DNA of 64,000 nt, taken from positions 10,439 through 74,438 of the forward strand of contig CAJULF010000001.1 of assembly GCA_910587135.1 (NCBI GenBank). The letters run 5' to 3'. The position numbers were made by a program, and so were the translations under genes. The stretch comes from an uncultured Oscillospiraceae bacterium. Its GTDB lineage: Bacteria; Bacillota; Clostridia; Oscillospirales; Ruminococcaceae. Of this stretch, positions 1-8,778 are shown piece after piece. The first letter of the stretch is position 1. Each line of letters begins with the position of its first letter. Under the pieces are notes generated by a model that did no database searches, had not been told where the DNA came from, and was given only the letters and a program-made list of their open reading frames with translations.

Positions 1-456
1 GTGCAGCTGTTTTTTCTGTATTTCGGGCTTCCGAAAGCGGGAATACTGCTGTCAAGCGAGGCGTGCGGCATAATCGGTCTTACATTTCTGGGCGGGAGCT
101 ATATGGCAGAGAGCTTTTTAAGCGGGCTGAACTCGGTGGGGAAAATACAGCTTGAAAGCGCCGCGAGTCTGGGAATGACAAAGGCTCAGATAATGCGGCA
201 TATCGTATTCCCGCAGGCGTTTTCGGTGTCCGTTCCCGCAATATGCGCAAATGTGATCTTCCTGCTTAAGGAAACCAGCGTTTTCAGCGCGGTGTCGCTG
301 GCAGACCTGATGTATGTGACGAAAGACCTTATAGGTATGTATTACAACACGTGGGAGGCGCTGCTGATGCTGGTTACGGCGTACCTCATAATAATACTGC
401 CCATTTCGGCAGTGTTCTCGGTTTTGGAGAGGAGGCTGCGCCGTGCGGGGAATTGA
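1..456 (+). CDS. Polar amino-acid ABC transporter permease, 5' truncated by window edge
   Basis: Inner-membrane permease subunit of an amino-acid importer. The visible 151 residues hold the cytoplasmic EAA loop (ESAASLGMTKAQ..., then HIVFPQA) that docks on the ATPase, followed by two hydrophobic segments and a basic C-terminus (ERRLRRAGN). Family members are about 220 residues, so roughly 70 N-terminal residues lie before the window; the GTG at base 1 is therefore not taken as the true start. It overlaps the next permease gene by 14 bp, which fits translational coupling in one operon with the second permease, the ATPase and a binding lipoprotein. Confidence 0.9.
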   Translation: MQLFFLYFGLPKAGILLSSEACGIIGLTFLGGSYMAESFLSGLNSVGKIQLESAASLGMTKAQIMRHIVFPQAFSVSVPAICANVIFLLKETSVFSAVSLADLMYVTKDLIGMYYNTWEALLMLVTAYLIIILPISAVFSVLERRLRRAGN

Positions 457-1117
457 AGTGCTTTTTCTCGGGAACAATATGCTGAGATTGCTGGAGGGAC
501 TTTGGGTCACGGTAAGGTTGGCGCTTGTTTCGATAGGGCTGTCGCTGATACTCGGGTCGGCTCTGGGAGCGGCTATGACGCTGAAAAATCGGGCTGTAAA
601 GATAATTACCCGTGTTTATCTGGAGATAATCCGCATAATGCCGCAGCTCGTGTTCCTGTTTATTGTGTTTTTCGGGGTTACCAAGCTTACGGGGGCTAAT
701 TTGAGCGGCGAAACCTCGGCGGTCATTGTGTTCACCCTGTGGGGAACGGCGGAAGTGGGCGATCTTGTGCGCAGCGCATTCGGAGCTATCCCGAAGCACC
801 AGTTTGAATCGGGAATGTCACTGGGTTTGAGCAAGCCGCAGCTTTATCTGTTCGTTATCTTTCCGCAGGCTTTGAGGGGACTTGTTCCGAATATAATCAA
901 TCTCTCTATGCGCATGATAATGACTACCGCGTTAGTGTCGCTTATCGGCGTGACTGAGGTTTTAAAGGTGGGCAAGCAGATAATCGACGCGAACAGGTTT
1001 GACTATCCGAACGCGGCGATATGGGTCTATGCGGCGATATTCCTGCTGTATTTCCTTATATGCTTTCCGCTTTCGCTTATTTCGCGCAGACTGGCTAAAA
1101 GGGGGGCTGATAAATGA
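443..1117 (+). CDS. Polar amino-acid ABC transporter permease (HisM/GlnP type)
   Basis: Second membrane subunit of the same importer, 224 residues, near family length. It has several hydrophobic segments, an EAA loop at about residues 115-135 (FESGMSLGLSKPQ, then FPQALRG) and a C-terminal membrane segment. The GTG at 443 has a GGAGG 8 bases upstream, inside the end of the previous gene. It overlaps the ATPase gene by 4 bp (ATGA). Two different permeases imply a heterodimeric pore. Confidence 0.93.
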   Translation: MRGIEVLFLGNNMLRLLEGLWVTVRLALVSIGLSLILGSALGAAMTLKNRAVKIITRVYLEIIRIMPQLVFLFIVFFGVTKLTGANLSGETSAVIVFTLWGTAEVGDLVRSAFGAIPKHQFESGMSLGLSKPQLYLFVIFPQALRGLVPNIINLSMRMIMTTALVSLIGVTEVLKVGKQIIDANRFDYPNAAIWVYAAIFLLYFLICFPLSLISRRLAKRGADK

Positions 1118-1857
1118 GTGAGCATATTATTGACATAAATCATCTTATTAAAAGCTTTGGTGAGAACTCGGTAATAAACGACCTGTCGCTCAGTGTTTCA
1201 AAGGGCGAGGTGGTGGTACTTATCGGTCCTTCGGGGTGCGGAAAGAGCACTCTGCTGAGATGTCTTAACGGTCTTGAGCCTATACAGGGCGGAAGCGTTA
1301 CGCTGCACGGCGAGGCGGTGGAGCACGGCAGCGCGGGACTTCACAAGGTACGGCAGAAGATCGGAATGGTCTTTCAGAGCTACGACTTGTTTCCGCATAT
1401 GACGGTGCTGAATAATGTTATCCTTGCGCCTGTAAAGGTGCAGAAGCGCAGCAGGGACGAGGCGGCGGAGGCGGCTCTGGCTCTGCTGGACAGGGTAGGG
1501 CTTAAAGACAAGGCGGGAGCGTATCCCTCGGAGCTTTCGGGCGGGCAGAAGCAGCGTGTGGCTATCGTGCGCAGTTTGATAATGAATCCCGATATAATGC
1601 TGCTGGATGAGATAACGGCGGCGCTTGACCCTGAAATGGTGCACGAGGTGCTGAACGTGGTGCTGGATCTGGCGAAAAACGGAACTACAATGATGATAGT
1701 TACGCACGAAATGGCTTTTGCGGAAGCTGTGGCGGACAGGGTGGTTTTCCTTGACGGAGGGGTGATAGTCGAGGAGGGTGCGCCCGCTGAATTTTTCCAT
1801 AACCCCAAGACGGAGCGTGCGCAGAAATTTTTAAAGACGTTTACTTATTCAAGGTAG
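1114..1857 (+). CDS. Amino-acid ABC transporter ATP-binding protein (GlnQ type)
   Basis: Cytoplasmic ATPase driving the importer, 247 residues, a usual length for the family. Walker A GPSGCGKST lies at residues 38-46, the Q-loop in VFQSYDLFPH, the signature LSGGQKQR, Walker B IMLLDE followed by ITAALD, and the switch histidine in VTHEMAFA. The PT that usually follows the Walker B glutamate is IT here, a mild change. The start overlaps the preceding permease stop (ATGA). Confidence 0.95.
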   Translation: MSEHIIDINHLIKSFGENSVINDLSLSVSKGEVVVLIGPSGCGKSTLLRCLNGLEPIQGGSVTLHGEAVEHGSAGLHKVRQKIGMVFQSYDLFPHMTVLNNVILAPVKVQKRSRDEAAEAALALLDRVGLKDKAGAYPSELSGGQKQRVAIVRSLIMNPDIMLLDEITAALDPEMVHEVLNVVLDLAKNGTTMMIVTHEMAFAEAVADRVVFLDGGVIVEEGAPAEFFHNPKTERAQKFLKTFTYSR

Positions 1858-2093
1858 AGCGGTGTTCGCATATGGCGACGCCCGATCCACGCGGCAAAGC
1901 AACATCCGCAGGGGGAAACCATTCGCCCGCGAAGCGATTTTTGCAGCAAGCTGCGAATGCGGGCGGAGTATACACGCCGCTACGACCAAGTTTTGCGCGT
2001 TAATCGCGTGTCCGCTTATGGCATTAAGCTGTGTGTTGAGCAAAACTACTTGTTCGGCGCGGTGCGAAAAAAATTTAGATAAGGAGAACTGAC

Positions 2094-2963
2094 ATGAACT
2101 TTTTAAAGAAAATAGGCGCGGTAATATCCGCAGCGGTACTGGCATTGTCGCTGGCGGCGTGCTCCGGCACGGAGAGCGGGTCGGGAAATTCGGGCAGCGG
2201 CTCGGGGAACGGTAATTTCAGGACGATTGACGAAATCAAGTCGGAGGGGAAAATCACCATCGGAGTATTCTCGGATAAAATGCCTTTCGGCTATGTGGAC
2301 AACAACGGAGAATATCAGGGGTATGACGTTTATTTTGCGAAGAGGATAGCGCAGGATCTGAACACGGAGCTTGAGCTTGTTCCGGTCGAGGCGGCAAGCC
2401 GCGTGGAGTTTCTCCAGACCGGCAAGGTTGATATCATACTCGCAAACTTTACCGTCACCGATGAGCGCGCTAAGCAGGTTGATTTCGCGCTGCCGTACAT
2501 GAAAGTGGCTCTCGGAGTGGTATCTCCCGACAGCGCGGTTATAACCTCTGCCGACGAGCTGAACGGAAAAACGCTTATCGTGGTAAAGGGTACGACTGCC
2601 GAAACGTATTTCACCGAGAATTACCCCGACGTAAAGCTCCAGAAATACGACGAGTACAACGAGGCTTACTCCGCGCTTCAGGACGGCAGAGGGGACGCGT
2701 TCTCGACCGACAACACCGAGGTTCTTGCCTGGGCTATGTCCAACCCCGGGTTTACCGTAGGGATCGAGTCGCTGGGAAGCATTGACGCTATTGCTCCCGC
2801 CGTAACAAAGGGCAATACGGAGCTGCTTGACTGGCTCAATGAGGAAATAAAGGCTCTCGGTGAGGAGCAGTTCTTCCACGCGGACTATGACGCGACTCTC
2901 GCTTCGGTATACGGAGATACGGTGGATAAGAACAATCTGGTCGTTGAGGGCGGAGAGATGTAA
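2094..2963 (+). CDS. Amino-acid ABC transporter substrate-binding lipoprotein
   Basis: Extracellular family-3 solute-binding protein of 289 residues. An N-terminal signal ends in a lipobox (LSLAAC), so the mature protein is probably lipid-anchored. A Gly/Ser-rich linker follows, then the bilobed domain beginning at IDEIKSEGKITIGVFSD. The stretch ANFTVTDERAKQVDF...PYMKVALGVV resembles clostridial and Campylobacter cysteine/cystine binders, which suggests but does not prove that ligand. An AAGGAG site precedes the ATG. It lies 236 bp after the ATPase gene; that gap is GC-rich and holds no gene I can support. Confidence 0.93.
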   Translation: MNFLKKIGAVISAAVLALSLAACSGTESGSGNSGSGSGNGNFRTIDEIKSEGKITIGVFSDKMPFGYVDNNGEYQGYDVYFAKRIAQDLNTELELVPVEAASRVEFLQTGKVDIILANFTVTDERAKQVDFALPYMKVALGVVSPDSAVITSADELNGKTLIVVKGTTAETYFTENYPDVKLQKYDEYNEAYSALQDGRGDAFSTDNTEVLAWAMSNPGFTVGIESLGSIDAIAPAVTKGNTELLDWLNEEIKALGEEQFFHADYDATLASVYGDTVDKNNLVVEGGEM

Positions 2964-2991
2964 CGTCTTGTTTCGCCGCTTATAGAATAAA

Positions 2992-3019
2992 ATGGAGCAG
3001 ATTTTTTCGTCTGCTCCAT
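2992..3019 (+). terminator. Hairpin after the binding-protein gene
   Basis: Inverted repeat ATGGAGCAG / CTGCTCCAT with a T-rich loop, 29 bp after the stop codon. It lacks an adjacent U-tract because an R1 repeat begins at the next base. Confidence 0.6.
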
Positions 3020-3211
3020 CAGATTGTATATAAAGGTTGACTTAAATTGGATTATTTAAAAAAATTTCAAAATTTCCGCACTCACGCTCCGCTTCACTGC
3101 GTTTCACTCTGCGCGACTGCGGAAACCTTACACATTTGCCATTCGGCAAATGTGTGCTTTTTCAAATTTCATGCGCCACATTGCGTTGTCAATAGGCCTT
3201 TTCTACAAGCC
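3020..3211 (+). repeat. R1 repeat, full copy
   Basis: Left end CAGATTGTATATAAAGG then TTGAC; AT-rich block TTATTTAAAAAAATTTC; a variable GC-rich core with an ACACATTTGCC/GGCAAATGTGT palindrome; then TTTCATGCGCCACATTGCG and the right end CTTTTCTACAAGC. It encodes no protein. The length of about 190 bp and imperfect inverted ends suggest a non-autonomous mobile element. Confidence 0.8.
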
Positions 3212-3242
3212 GGGGGACAGACCAAAAGTCTGCCCCCTTTTT
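3212..3242 (+). terminator. Rho-independent terminator, + strand
   Basis: Stem GGGGGACAGA / TCTGCCCCC followed by TTTTT, directly after the right end of the R1 copy. It probably ends transcripts that pass the first hairpin. Confidence 0.75.
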
Positions 3243-3271
3243 GTCAGTACCCATAAGGAACCGTCATAAAT

Positions 3272-4882
3272 TTAATCCGGATATCTCCAATATGCTTCAT
3301 ACGACACAGGAGTTATGTTTATGCTCTCGCATATTTTCTCGGCGGTTATTTTTTGTATGCTGAAATAGGCGAAATCGTCTTTCTGCTCGATTTCGTACAG
3401 CAGCTTGCTCAGCGAATATTCGATTTTTTCTGACATTTCCGTATCTTCTGTGTTGAGAAGCTCTGAAACGGGCTTTACCGCGGCTGCCCCGAGGGGGTAC
3501 ATGGCTTGGATGTCGAACTCCTCCAGCGCACCGCTCTGATATGCGCTGACATTGTAGCGGGCTATCGCTCCGTCGATATTCCCGAAGCACAGCACGCCCA
3601 TCATCACCGAAAACGCGGCGAACAGGACTTTCCAGAATGCGAACTCCCTTATTTGCAGCACAATTATCATTACAAAAATTATAGCAAGCAGTATCATAAA
3701 CCACGACGTGTATATACGCAGCTGTGTCATGCCGAGCTCCTTTATATAAAGCAGCATTTTGCTGAGCGCCGAGGCGATAAGCAGAAGCGTAAATACGGAA
3801 ATTATTATCGTGTATACCCGCAGAGCTTTTGGACGGCGATCACCCTCATGGCGCTTTACGAGCGCCTGCATAAGGGTTATTACGCAGAGATTTATCACGG
3901 CGATAACACACAGCTCGAAAAAGCCGCGCCGCGCGAATTCCGAGTAGTTGTAGCCCTCGGGGAGCTCCCCGCCGAAAGCGGCGGTGAAATAACCAAGCTG
4001 AGTGATGATGTATATCAGATAGAATACACATATGGGGGTCACTGCCGTATACGCTATGGGCGGGGGCAGAAAACGGTATACGGGCGCTTCCTCGGAGTAG
4101 CTCCATGCGGGCTTTGCGGAGGAGAACATAGAACCGAAAAGGTACATTCCCACAGGAATTGCAAACAGTATCTGCCAGAAAAGCGAAAATGAGATATTGG
4201 AAAATCTTGCGAAGAAATTGTCCATAGCGTTTTCAAAGGCGCTGTCCGAGAACATCAGAAGTACGACGACAACTATCGTAAGAGGAATCGCCGTCAACAG
4301 TCCCAACAGCACATACACCGCGGTTCGTGAGCCTTTTCCGTCCTTTCCGCCCCTGAACAGTCCCAAAGCAGCACGCGTGGAATGGGTGAAGCTTATAAAT
4401 GGTCGCGCGAAAACTCCCGAGAGCGCATCAAGCACAAAATGCTTGCCGAACAGCGCCGCTCCGCTTACCGAAACCGCCAGATAGAATATCAGCGCAAACG
4501 AGAACATAGCCGCAAGGGTATTCACAAAGCCGTTCGCGCAGAATATCGGCGTAAGGCAGAACAGTTCCGCGATAATAAAGACGGCTATCTGCGCAGGGGA
4601 GGTTTTAAGGGCTTTTAGCCGAACATATACCGCGCCCAGAGCGCCCACGGCTGCCCAGAATATCCCACCCCACAGTCCGCCCGCATAACCGCAGACATAC
4701 CGCGTAAAAATAAAGCCGAGCAGAAAGCATACCCAGGCGCAAATTGAATCGGTAAGGGAGTATTTCGGCTTAGATAGCGGCCGGACTGTGGGCAGGTCGG
4801 GAATGTCAAGGGGAGCGCCGACATTTGCGGTGTCCGACGGCTCGCATGAGTTGGTAATTGTATTGTGATCGTTGTTTTCCAT
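3272..4882 (-). CDS. DUF4173-type integral membrane protein
   Basis: 536-residue polytopic membrane protein with at least ten hydrophobic segments. The motif EFARRGFFELC in the middle and the following membrane region match DUF4173 membrane proteins of Firmicutes, whose function is not known. The start is the internal ATG at 4882, chosen because AAGGAG lies 6 bases upstream; an in-frame ATG 18 bases earlier would overlap that site. The C-terminal about 100 residues are soluble. A 71-bp gap separates it from the upstream HTH gene, so it may share that transcript. Confidence 0.8.
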   Translation of the reverse strand: MENNDHNTITNSCEPSDTANVGAPLDIPDLPTVRPLSKPKYSLTDSICAWVCFLLGFIFTRYVCGYAGGLWGGIFWAAVGALGAVYVRLKALKTSPAQIAVFIIAELFCLTPIFCANGFVNTLAAMFSFALIFYLAVSVSGAALFGKHFVLDALSGVFARPFISFTHSTRAALGLFRGGKDGKGSRTAVYVLLGLLTAIPLTIVVVVLLMFSDSAFENAMDNFFARFSNISFSLFWQILFAIPVGMYLFGSMFSSAKPAWSYSEEAPVYRFLPPPIAYTAVTPICVFYLIYIITQLGYFTAAFGGELPEGYNYSEFARRGFFELCVIAVINLCVITLMQALVKRHEGDRRPKALRVYTIIISVFTLLLIASALSKMLLYIKELGMTQLRIYTSWFMILLAIIFVMIIVLQIREFAFWKVLFAAFSVMMGVLCFGNIDGAIARYNVSAYQSGALEEFDIQAMYPLGAAAVKPVSELLNTEDTEMSEKIEYSLSKLLYEIEQKDDFAYFSIQKITAEKICESINITPVSYEAYWRYPD

Positions 4883-4953
4883 AATATTTCTCCTTTTCAT
4901 TAAATTGGAAGTTCAAATGTACACTGATACCGACAGGTATCGGTGCGGATATA

Positions 4954-5163
4954 TTACTTGTCCTCTCTGTATTCCAGCAGATCTCCGGGCTGACAATCCA
5001 GCACCTCACACAGGCGCTCCAGCGTGGAGAACCGCACTGCCTTCGCCTTTCCCGTTTTGAGTATGGAGAGGTTGGCGGGGGTTATCTCGATTTTTTCGGC
5101 AAGCTCGTTGGAGGAGATTTTGCGCCTTGCCATCATAACGTCAAGATTTACTATTATCGGCAT
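4954..5163 (-). CDS. Small XRE-family HTH regulator, DUF2975 partner
   Basis: 69-residue DNA-binding protein, almost entirely one Cro/CI helix-turn-helix (VMMARRKISSNELAEKIEI..., LSILKTGKAKAVRF, LCEVLDCQPGDLLEY). This is the YozG-like form that usually follows a DUF2975 membrane gene, as here with a 14-bp gap. The ATG at 5163 follows GGCGGGAG. It probably binds the inverted repeat at the operon promoter (5660-5688). Confidence 0.88.
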   Translation of the reverse strand: MPIIVNLDVMMARRKISSNELAEKIEITPANLSILKTGKAKAVRFSTLERLCEVLDCQPGDLLEYREDK

Positions 5164-5177
5164 ATTTCTCCCGCCTT

Positions 5178-5633
5178 TCACACCGTAAAATCATTTTCTT
5201 CACGGATAGCTACCGCCTGCTCGAAGCAGTTTTTCACTACGCGAAGAATAAGCCCGAAGAACGCCGCTGCGAAAACTATCACAAACCCCACGGGACGGTG
5301 AAAAGAAAAGTAAATGAATACCGCCGACACCGCAAAGCAGCAGTAGGATATCCTCCTTAAATACCTTACGTTGTTCTGTATGAACGGTTTTCCCTTGCGG
5401 ATATTCCACAGCAGCAGGTCAAGATTGATAAGCGCGAAAACCGCGGGCGGCACTATGCAGTACAGCGTTATCAGCAGCGGCAGAAAAAGCGATCTCCCAC
5501 CGCTGGGCAGTATCACATAGTCGTCATAGAACCGTACTATGAACGGCGCAGCAACACAGCACACAAGAATTACCAGATACACCGCCTTGGTAATACAGGA
5601 GGACAATATTACCGATTTATCCTTATTCCACAT
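5178..5633 (-). CDS. DUF2975 membrane protein
   Basis: 151-residue membrane protein with four hydrophobic segments and the DUF2975 pattern NLDLLLWNIRKGKPFIQNNVRYLRRI in the middle. Such proteins occur as pairs with a small XRE regulator; the usual idea is membrane control of the regulator, but the signal is unknown. AAAGGGG precedes the ATG. First gene of the operon. Confidence 0.85.
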   Translation of the reverse strand: MWNKDKSVILSSCITKAVYLVILVCCVAAPFIVRFYDDYVILPSGGRSLFLPLLITLYCIVPPAVFALINLDLLLWNIRKGKPFIQNNVRYLRRISYCCFAVSAVFIYFSFHRPVGFVIVFAAAFFGLILRVVKNCFEQAVAIREENDFTV

Positions 5634-5659
5634 AAAAATTCCCCTTTATTTTTTCTTAC

Positions 5660-5694
5660 AATGATATGATACCACATGCCATATCATTTGTCAA
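5660..5694 (-). promoter_or_regulatory. Promoter and operator of the DUF2975-HTH operon
   Basis: On the minus strand TTGACA (5689-5694), 17-bp spacer, TATCAT (5666-5671). The spacer and -10 carry an inverted repeat AATGATATG / CATATCATT (5660-5668 and 5680-5688), placed where a bound repressor would block RNA polymerase. Autoregulation by the HTH protein is inferred. Confidence 0.75.
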
Positions 5695-5812
5695 TAGGTT
5701 TTTATCGAAAAACAATAATTTTTTATTGAAAATTGATTTCGGCTTGAACTGCCGCATTCAAACGTTTTTTATCTGATATAAAGCAGAAACCTGTCTGCGC
5801 AGCTGCTTCCGG

Positions 5813-6003
5813 ACTGTATATAAAGGTTGACCAATAGCGGATTATTTAAATAATTTCAAAATTTCCGGCAGTCATACTCCTTGCTGTTGCACAGCATTCC
5901 GCATGCCTGCCGGAAACCGCGCGCGTTTGTGTTCACAAACGCACGACTTTTGGAAATTTCATGCGCCGACATTGCGCGGCATATGGGCTTTTTCTACAAG
6001 CTG
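5813..6003 (+). repeat. R1 repeat, full copy
   Basis: Ends GACTGTATATAAAGGTTGACC and GGGCTTTTTCTACAAGCTG; core palindrome GCGTTTGTGTTCACAAACGC; block TTTCATGCGCCGACATTGCG conserved. It occupies most of the 416-bp gap between the DUF2975 and papain-like genes. Confidence 0.82.
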
Positions 6004-6005
6004 AA

Positions 6006-6032
6006 GCGGCTTTGTCTTGACAACAAAGCCGC
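6006..6032 (-). terminator. Hairpin downstream of the papain-like gene
   Basis: GCGGCTTTGT / ACAAAGCCGC stem 18 bp past the stop of the minus-strand gene. The R1 right end (CTG at 6001-6003) begins 2 bases beyond it, so there is no adjacent U-tract. Confidence 0.6.
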
Positions 6033-6050
6033 GCAAAAATATTTTTCTTT

Positions 6051-6620
6051 TTAAGCGCCGTAAACCATTTCGCCGCTGCGTATCTCCTCGCAATATTTTG
6101 CCAGTTCGTCCATTCTGCCTTGAAAGCGGAGGGAAAGCTCGGGAATATTTGTATAGTCGTTGGGCCGCATAAGGCTCGGAGGTTTAGGCAGCTTAAGCGC
6201 GTTGGAGCGCGCCAGTATATCCCCCACAAATTCCGAGCAGAAGAAGTGGTGCTCACGGTCATATGCGTAAATATTGAATTTGCACAGAAAAAGCCCGATT
6301 ACGTTATAGGTGTAGCTGTCTATCTGCTTTATCATTTCCGCGACCAGCTTTTGGGCGGAATAGTATGTCTTATCGTCAACTATCAGCTCGTACACTGCGC
6401 ATGGAATGTCCCCGTGTTCGCTGTAATATCCCTTGTCCGCGTACTCCAGCCTTAGCCCCGCAGGCAGCGGCATATTTCCCTTTCGCGCGAAGCTGTACAT
6501 AGGGCTGAGATCCTTTTCAAAGGCTATGGAAGCGTGGGTGTATTCGCACTCGGAAAGAGCGCTTATCATCTTCGACACCATCGTGTCGGACTTTGACAGC
6601 ATTATGTATATGGTTTTCAA
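6051..6620 (-). CDS. Permuted papain-like (YiiX/NlpC-P60-type) enzyme
   Basis: 189-residue soluble protein. An early histidine in YTHASIAF (about residue 29) and a late cysteine in HHFFCSEFVGDIL (about residue 128) appear in the circularly permuted His-before-Cys order of YiiX-like and LRAT-like relatives of NlpC/P60. These act on amide or ester bonds, but the substrate cannot be told here. No signal peptide is seen, so it is probably cytoplasmic. The RBS GAGGGGAAA precedes the ATG. Confidence 0.7.
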   Translation of the reverse strand: MKTIYIMLSKSDTMVSKMISALSECEYTHASIAFEKDLSPMYSFARKGNMPLPAGLRLEYADKGYYSEHGDIPCAVYELIVDDKTYYSAQKLVAEMIKQIDSYTYNVIGLFLCKFNIYAYDREHHFFCSEFVGDILARSNALKLPKPPSLMRPNDYTNIPELSLRFQGRMDELAKYCEEIRSGEMVYGA

Positions 6621-7366
6621 TTTTTTCCCCTCACAATATATTGTTTCTGTGATATTTTAAATATATCATAAATCCTATGTGAAATCAACAGAATATTTCT
6701 GTCAAAATACTTAAGATTTTCCGTTGAACTTATTATGGCATTTCGGGGTTCAGATTTCGGCAAAGAATAGGTTAAGATAAGGTAAAATTTTTTGATTGCC
6801 GCTTTTTGGTCGGACAACATTTGTTTTATTATACACCTTTGACGCCGATTTGTCAATAAATTATGGAATTTTGAGCAAGAACTTTGCTACAAAATTTGAT
6901 TTATTGCGGCAATATAGTAAATCGGAATTTTATCATTTGCCGAAATTTCTTCTCCCGAAGCTTGTTTATTATCCGAAAAGCGCCATATTTACCGGTCTTT
7001 CCTCGCCATACTCGGAGGGGTATGCGCCCTCCGAGCAAATTTTCTTTAAATATTATAATATTTTAAAAAATGCTATCTTATGGCACAAAGATACGGGAAT
7101 ATCCTCCCATTCTCCGAATATTAAACAGCCTTTGAGATTTTTGCCGGAAAAGTCAATACGAATTAAATATTGAGTTATTGGCTAAAATTTTGCTTAAAAG
7201 GGCTTGATTAAAAAGGCGGTTTATGTTAAAATACCATTGTACGCTTTGCCGCATGCCGCCGTTACCGGTATGCGGCAGACACGCCAAGCTTCCGCTGTTG
7301 TCGCCTCGGTCAGCGCGGCATGAAGCCCGGGCGCTCGATTTACGACTTTTAAGGAGGAATTTCAAT
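6621..7366. other. Gene-poor AT-rich interval with two hairpins
   Basis: No convincing gene: the longest open frame lacks an RBS and has no recognisable pattern. Two structures are visible. One is CTCGGAGGG / CCCTCCGAG (7011-7035), followed by an AT-rich run. The other is TGCCGCATGC.. / ..TATGCGGCA (7248-7275), in the leader of the fabV-type gene. Confidence 0.5.
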
Positions 7367-8512
7367 ATGAAAGTTACACCCAAGGTAAGAGGGTTTATAT
7401 GCACAACGGCTCACCCGACAGGCTGCGAGGCTGCTGTAAGAAAACAGATCGATTACGTTAAGACTCAGCCGAAAACGGAGGGACCCAAAAAGGTGTTGGT
7501 GATTGGCTCGTCAATGGGCTACGGACTGGCTTCGCGAATAGCTGCGGCTTATTCCTGCGGCGCGGCGACGATAGGTGTGATGTTCGACCGCCCCGCGAGC
7601 GGAAACAAGACCGCGACCAGCGGCTGGTACAACACAAAAGCCTTTGAGAAATTCGCCGTTGAGGACGGCTTGTACGCTAAAACGATAAACGGCGACGCCT
7701 ATTCCGACGAATGCAAGAAAGAGGTCATTGAGCTTATAAAATCCGACCTTGGGAAGGTGGATATGGTGGTATATTCGCTTGCCGCTCCGAGAAGAGCGGT
7801 GGGCGATACGGTGTACTCAAGCGTTCTTAAGACTACGGGCGAGTCGTACACCAACAAAACTATTGACTTAAGAAACAACTGCGTTTCGGAGATAACGATT
7901 GAGCCCGCCACAGAGGAGGAAATAACCGCTACCGTAAAGGTCATGGGCGGCGAGGACTGGGAGGCGTGGATAGACGCGCTCAAAGCCGCGGATGCCATAG
8001 AGGACGGCGCGGTGACGGTGGCTTATTCCTATATAGGTCCCAAGCTCACTCATCCGATGTATTTTGAGGGATCTATCGGCAGGGCAAAGGCGCATCTCTA
8101 CGAAACGGCGAAAAAGATCACCAAAGACGGAATAAAAGCGTACATTTCCGTAAACAAGGCGCTTGTTACTCAGTCCAGCGCCGCTATACCGATCGTCCCG
8201 CTATATATCTCTATTCTTTATAAGGTAATGAAAGCGAAGGGCAATCATGAGGGCTGCATTGAGCAGATGTACCGTCTGTTCAATCAGAAGCTGTACGGCG
8301 AATCCGTACAGACGGACGAAAACGGAATGATCCGTCTTGACGATCTTGAAATGCAAAAGGACGTTCAGGACGAGGTAACGGAGCTTTGGAACACGCTCTC
8401 TCAGGATAATTTAAAGGAATGCGCCGATCTTGACGGCTACTGGGAGGACTTCTACGCTCTGTTTGGTTTTGGTATAGAGGGAGTAGACTACGAATCAGAC
8501 GTAGACGTATGA
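7367..8512 (+). CDS. fabV: Enoyl-ACP/trans-2-enoyl-CoA reductase, FabV/Ter family
   Basis: NADH-dependent reductase of the trans-2 double bond of enoyl-ACP (last step of fatty-acid elongation) or of crotonyl-CoA in butyrate formation. 381 residues, near the family length. The cofactor loop IGSSMGYGLASR and the catalytic Tyr-X8-Lys (YFEGSIGRAK) are intact. The ATG at 7367 was chosen for AAGGAGGAA 8 bases upstream; the open frame extends upstream without a site. It is monocistronic with a leader of over 100 bases. Sequence alone does not separate FabV from Ter activity. Confidence 0.92.
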   Translation: MKVTPKVRGFICTTAHPTGCEAAVRKQIDYVKTQPKTEGPKKVLVIGSSMGYGLASRIAAAYSCGAATIGVMFDRPASGNKTATSGWYNTKAFEKFAVEDGLYAKTINGDAYSDECKKEVIELIKSDLGKVDMVVYSLAAPRRAVGDTVYSSVLKTTGESYTNKTIDLRNNCVSEITIEPATEEEITATVKVMGGEDWEAWIDALKAADAIEDGAVTVAYSYIGPKLTHPMYFEGSIGRAKAHLYETAKKITKDGIKAYISVNKALVTQSSAAIPIVPLYISILYKVMKAKGNHEGCIEQMYRLFNQKLYGESVQTDENGMIRLDDLEMQKDVQDEVTELWNTLSQDNLKECADLDGYWEDFYALFGFGIEGVDYESDVDV

Positions 8513-8544
8513 TAGGTTTGTATAAATTAAAGCGACAAAAACAC

Positions 8545-8725
8545 CACGCAGGAAATTTTCCGCAATCCGCCGTGAAAGCGCAGCGCAGCGGAGCTTTTAC
8601 GGCGAGATAGCGCAAACGGCACAAAGTGTCGTTTGCAGCGGTGCGGAAAATTTTAAATTAAAATCATTTTCTTGTCAACATACATCAACAGCTTTTCGTC
8701 AACGCGGCTTAAAAGCATCACAGTT
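8545..8725 (-). repeat. R1-related repeat, variant core
   Basis: Contains AATTTTCCGCAATCCGCCGTGAAAGC and a reciprocal GCGGTGCGGAAAATTTT arm enclosing nested hairpins, then TTCTTGTCAACATA and the block CAGCTTTTCGTCAACGCGGC. The arms match the copy at 20865-21019; the last block matches the tandem repeats before purL. It sits in the leader of the ABC exporter operon. Confidence 0.65.
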
Positions 8726-8778
8726 CAGATCAACGCTTATACAGACCTAATATTTCCTCTATAATGGAGGACGTATAG

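Noticed and set aside
1862..2092. Open frame between the ABC ATPase and binding-protein genes
   Set aside because: No RBS and Arg/Ser/Cys-biased composition; looks like non-coding GC-rich DNA.
6796..7173. 125-residue open frame on the + strand
   Set aside because: No RBS, no recognisable pattern, in an AT-rich interval; most likely chance.
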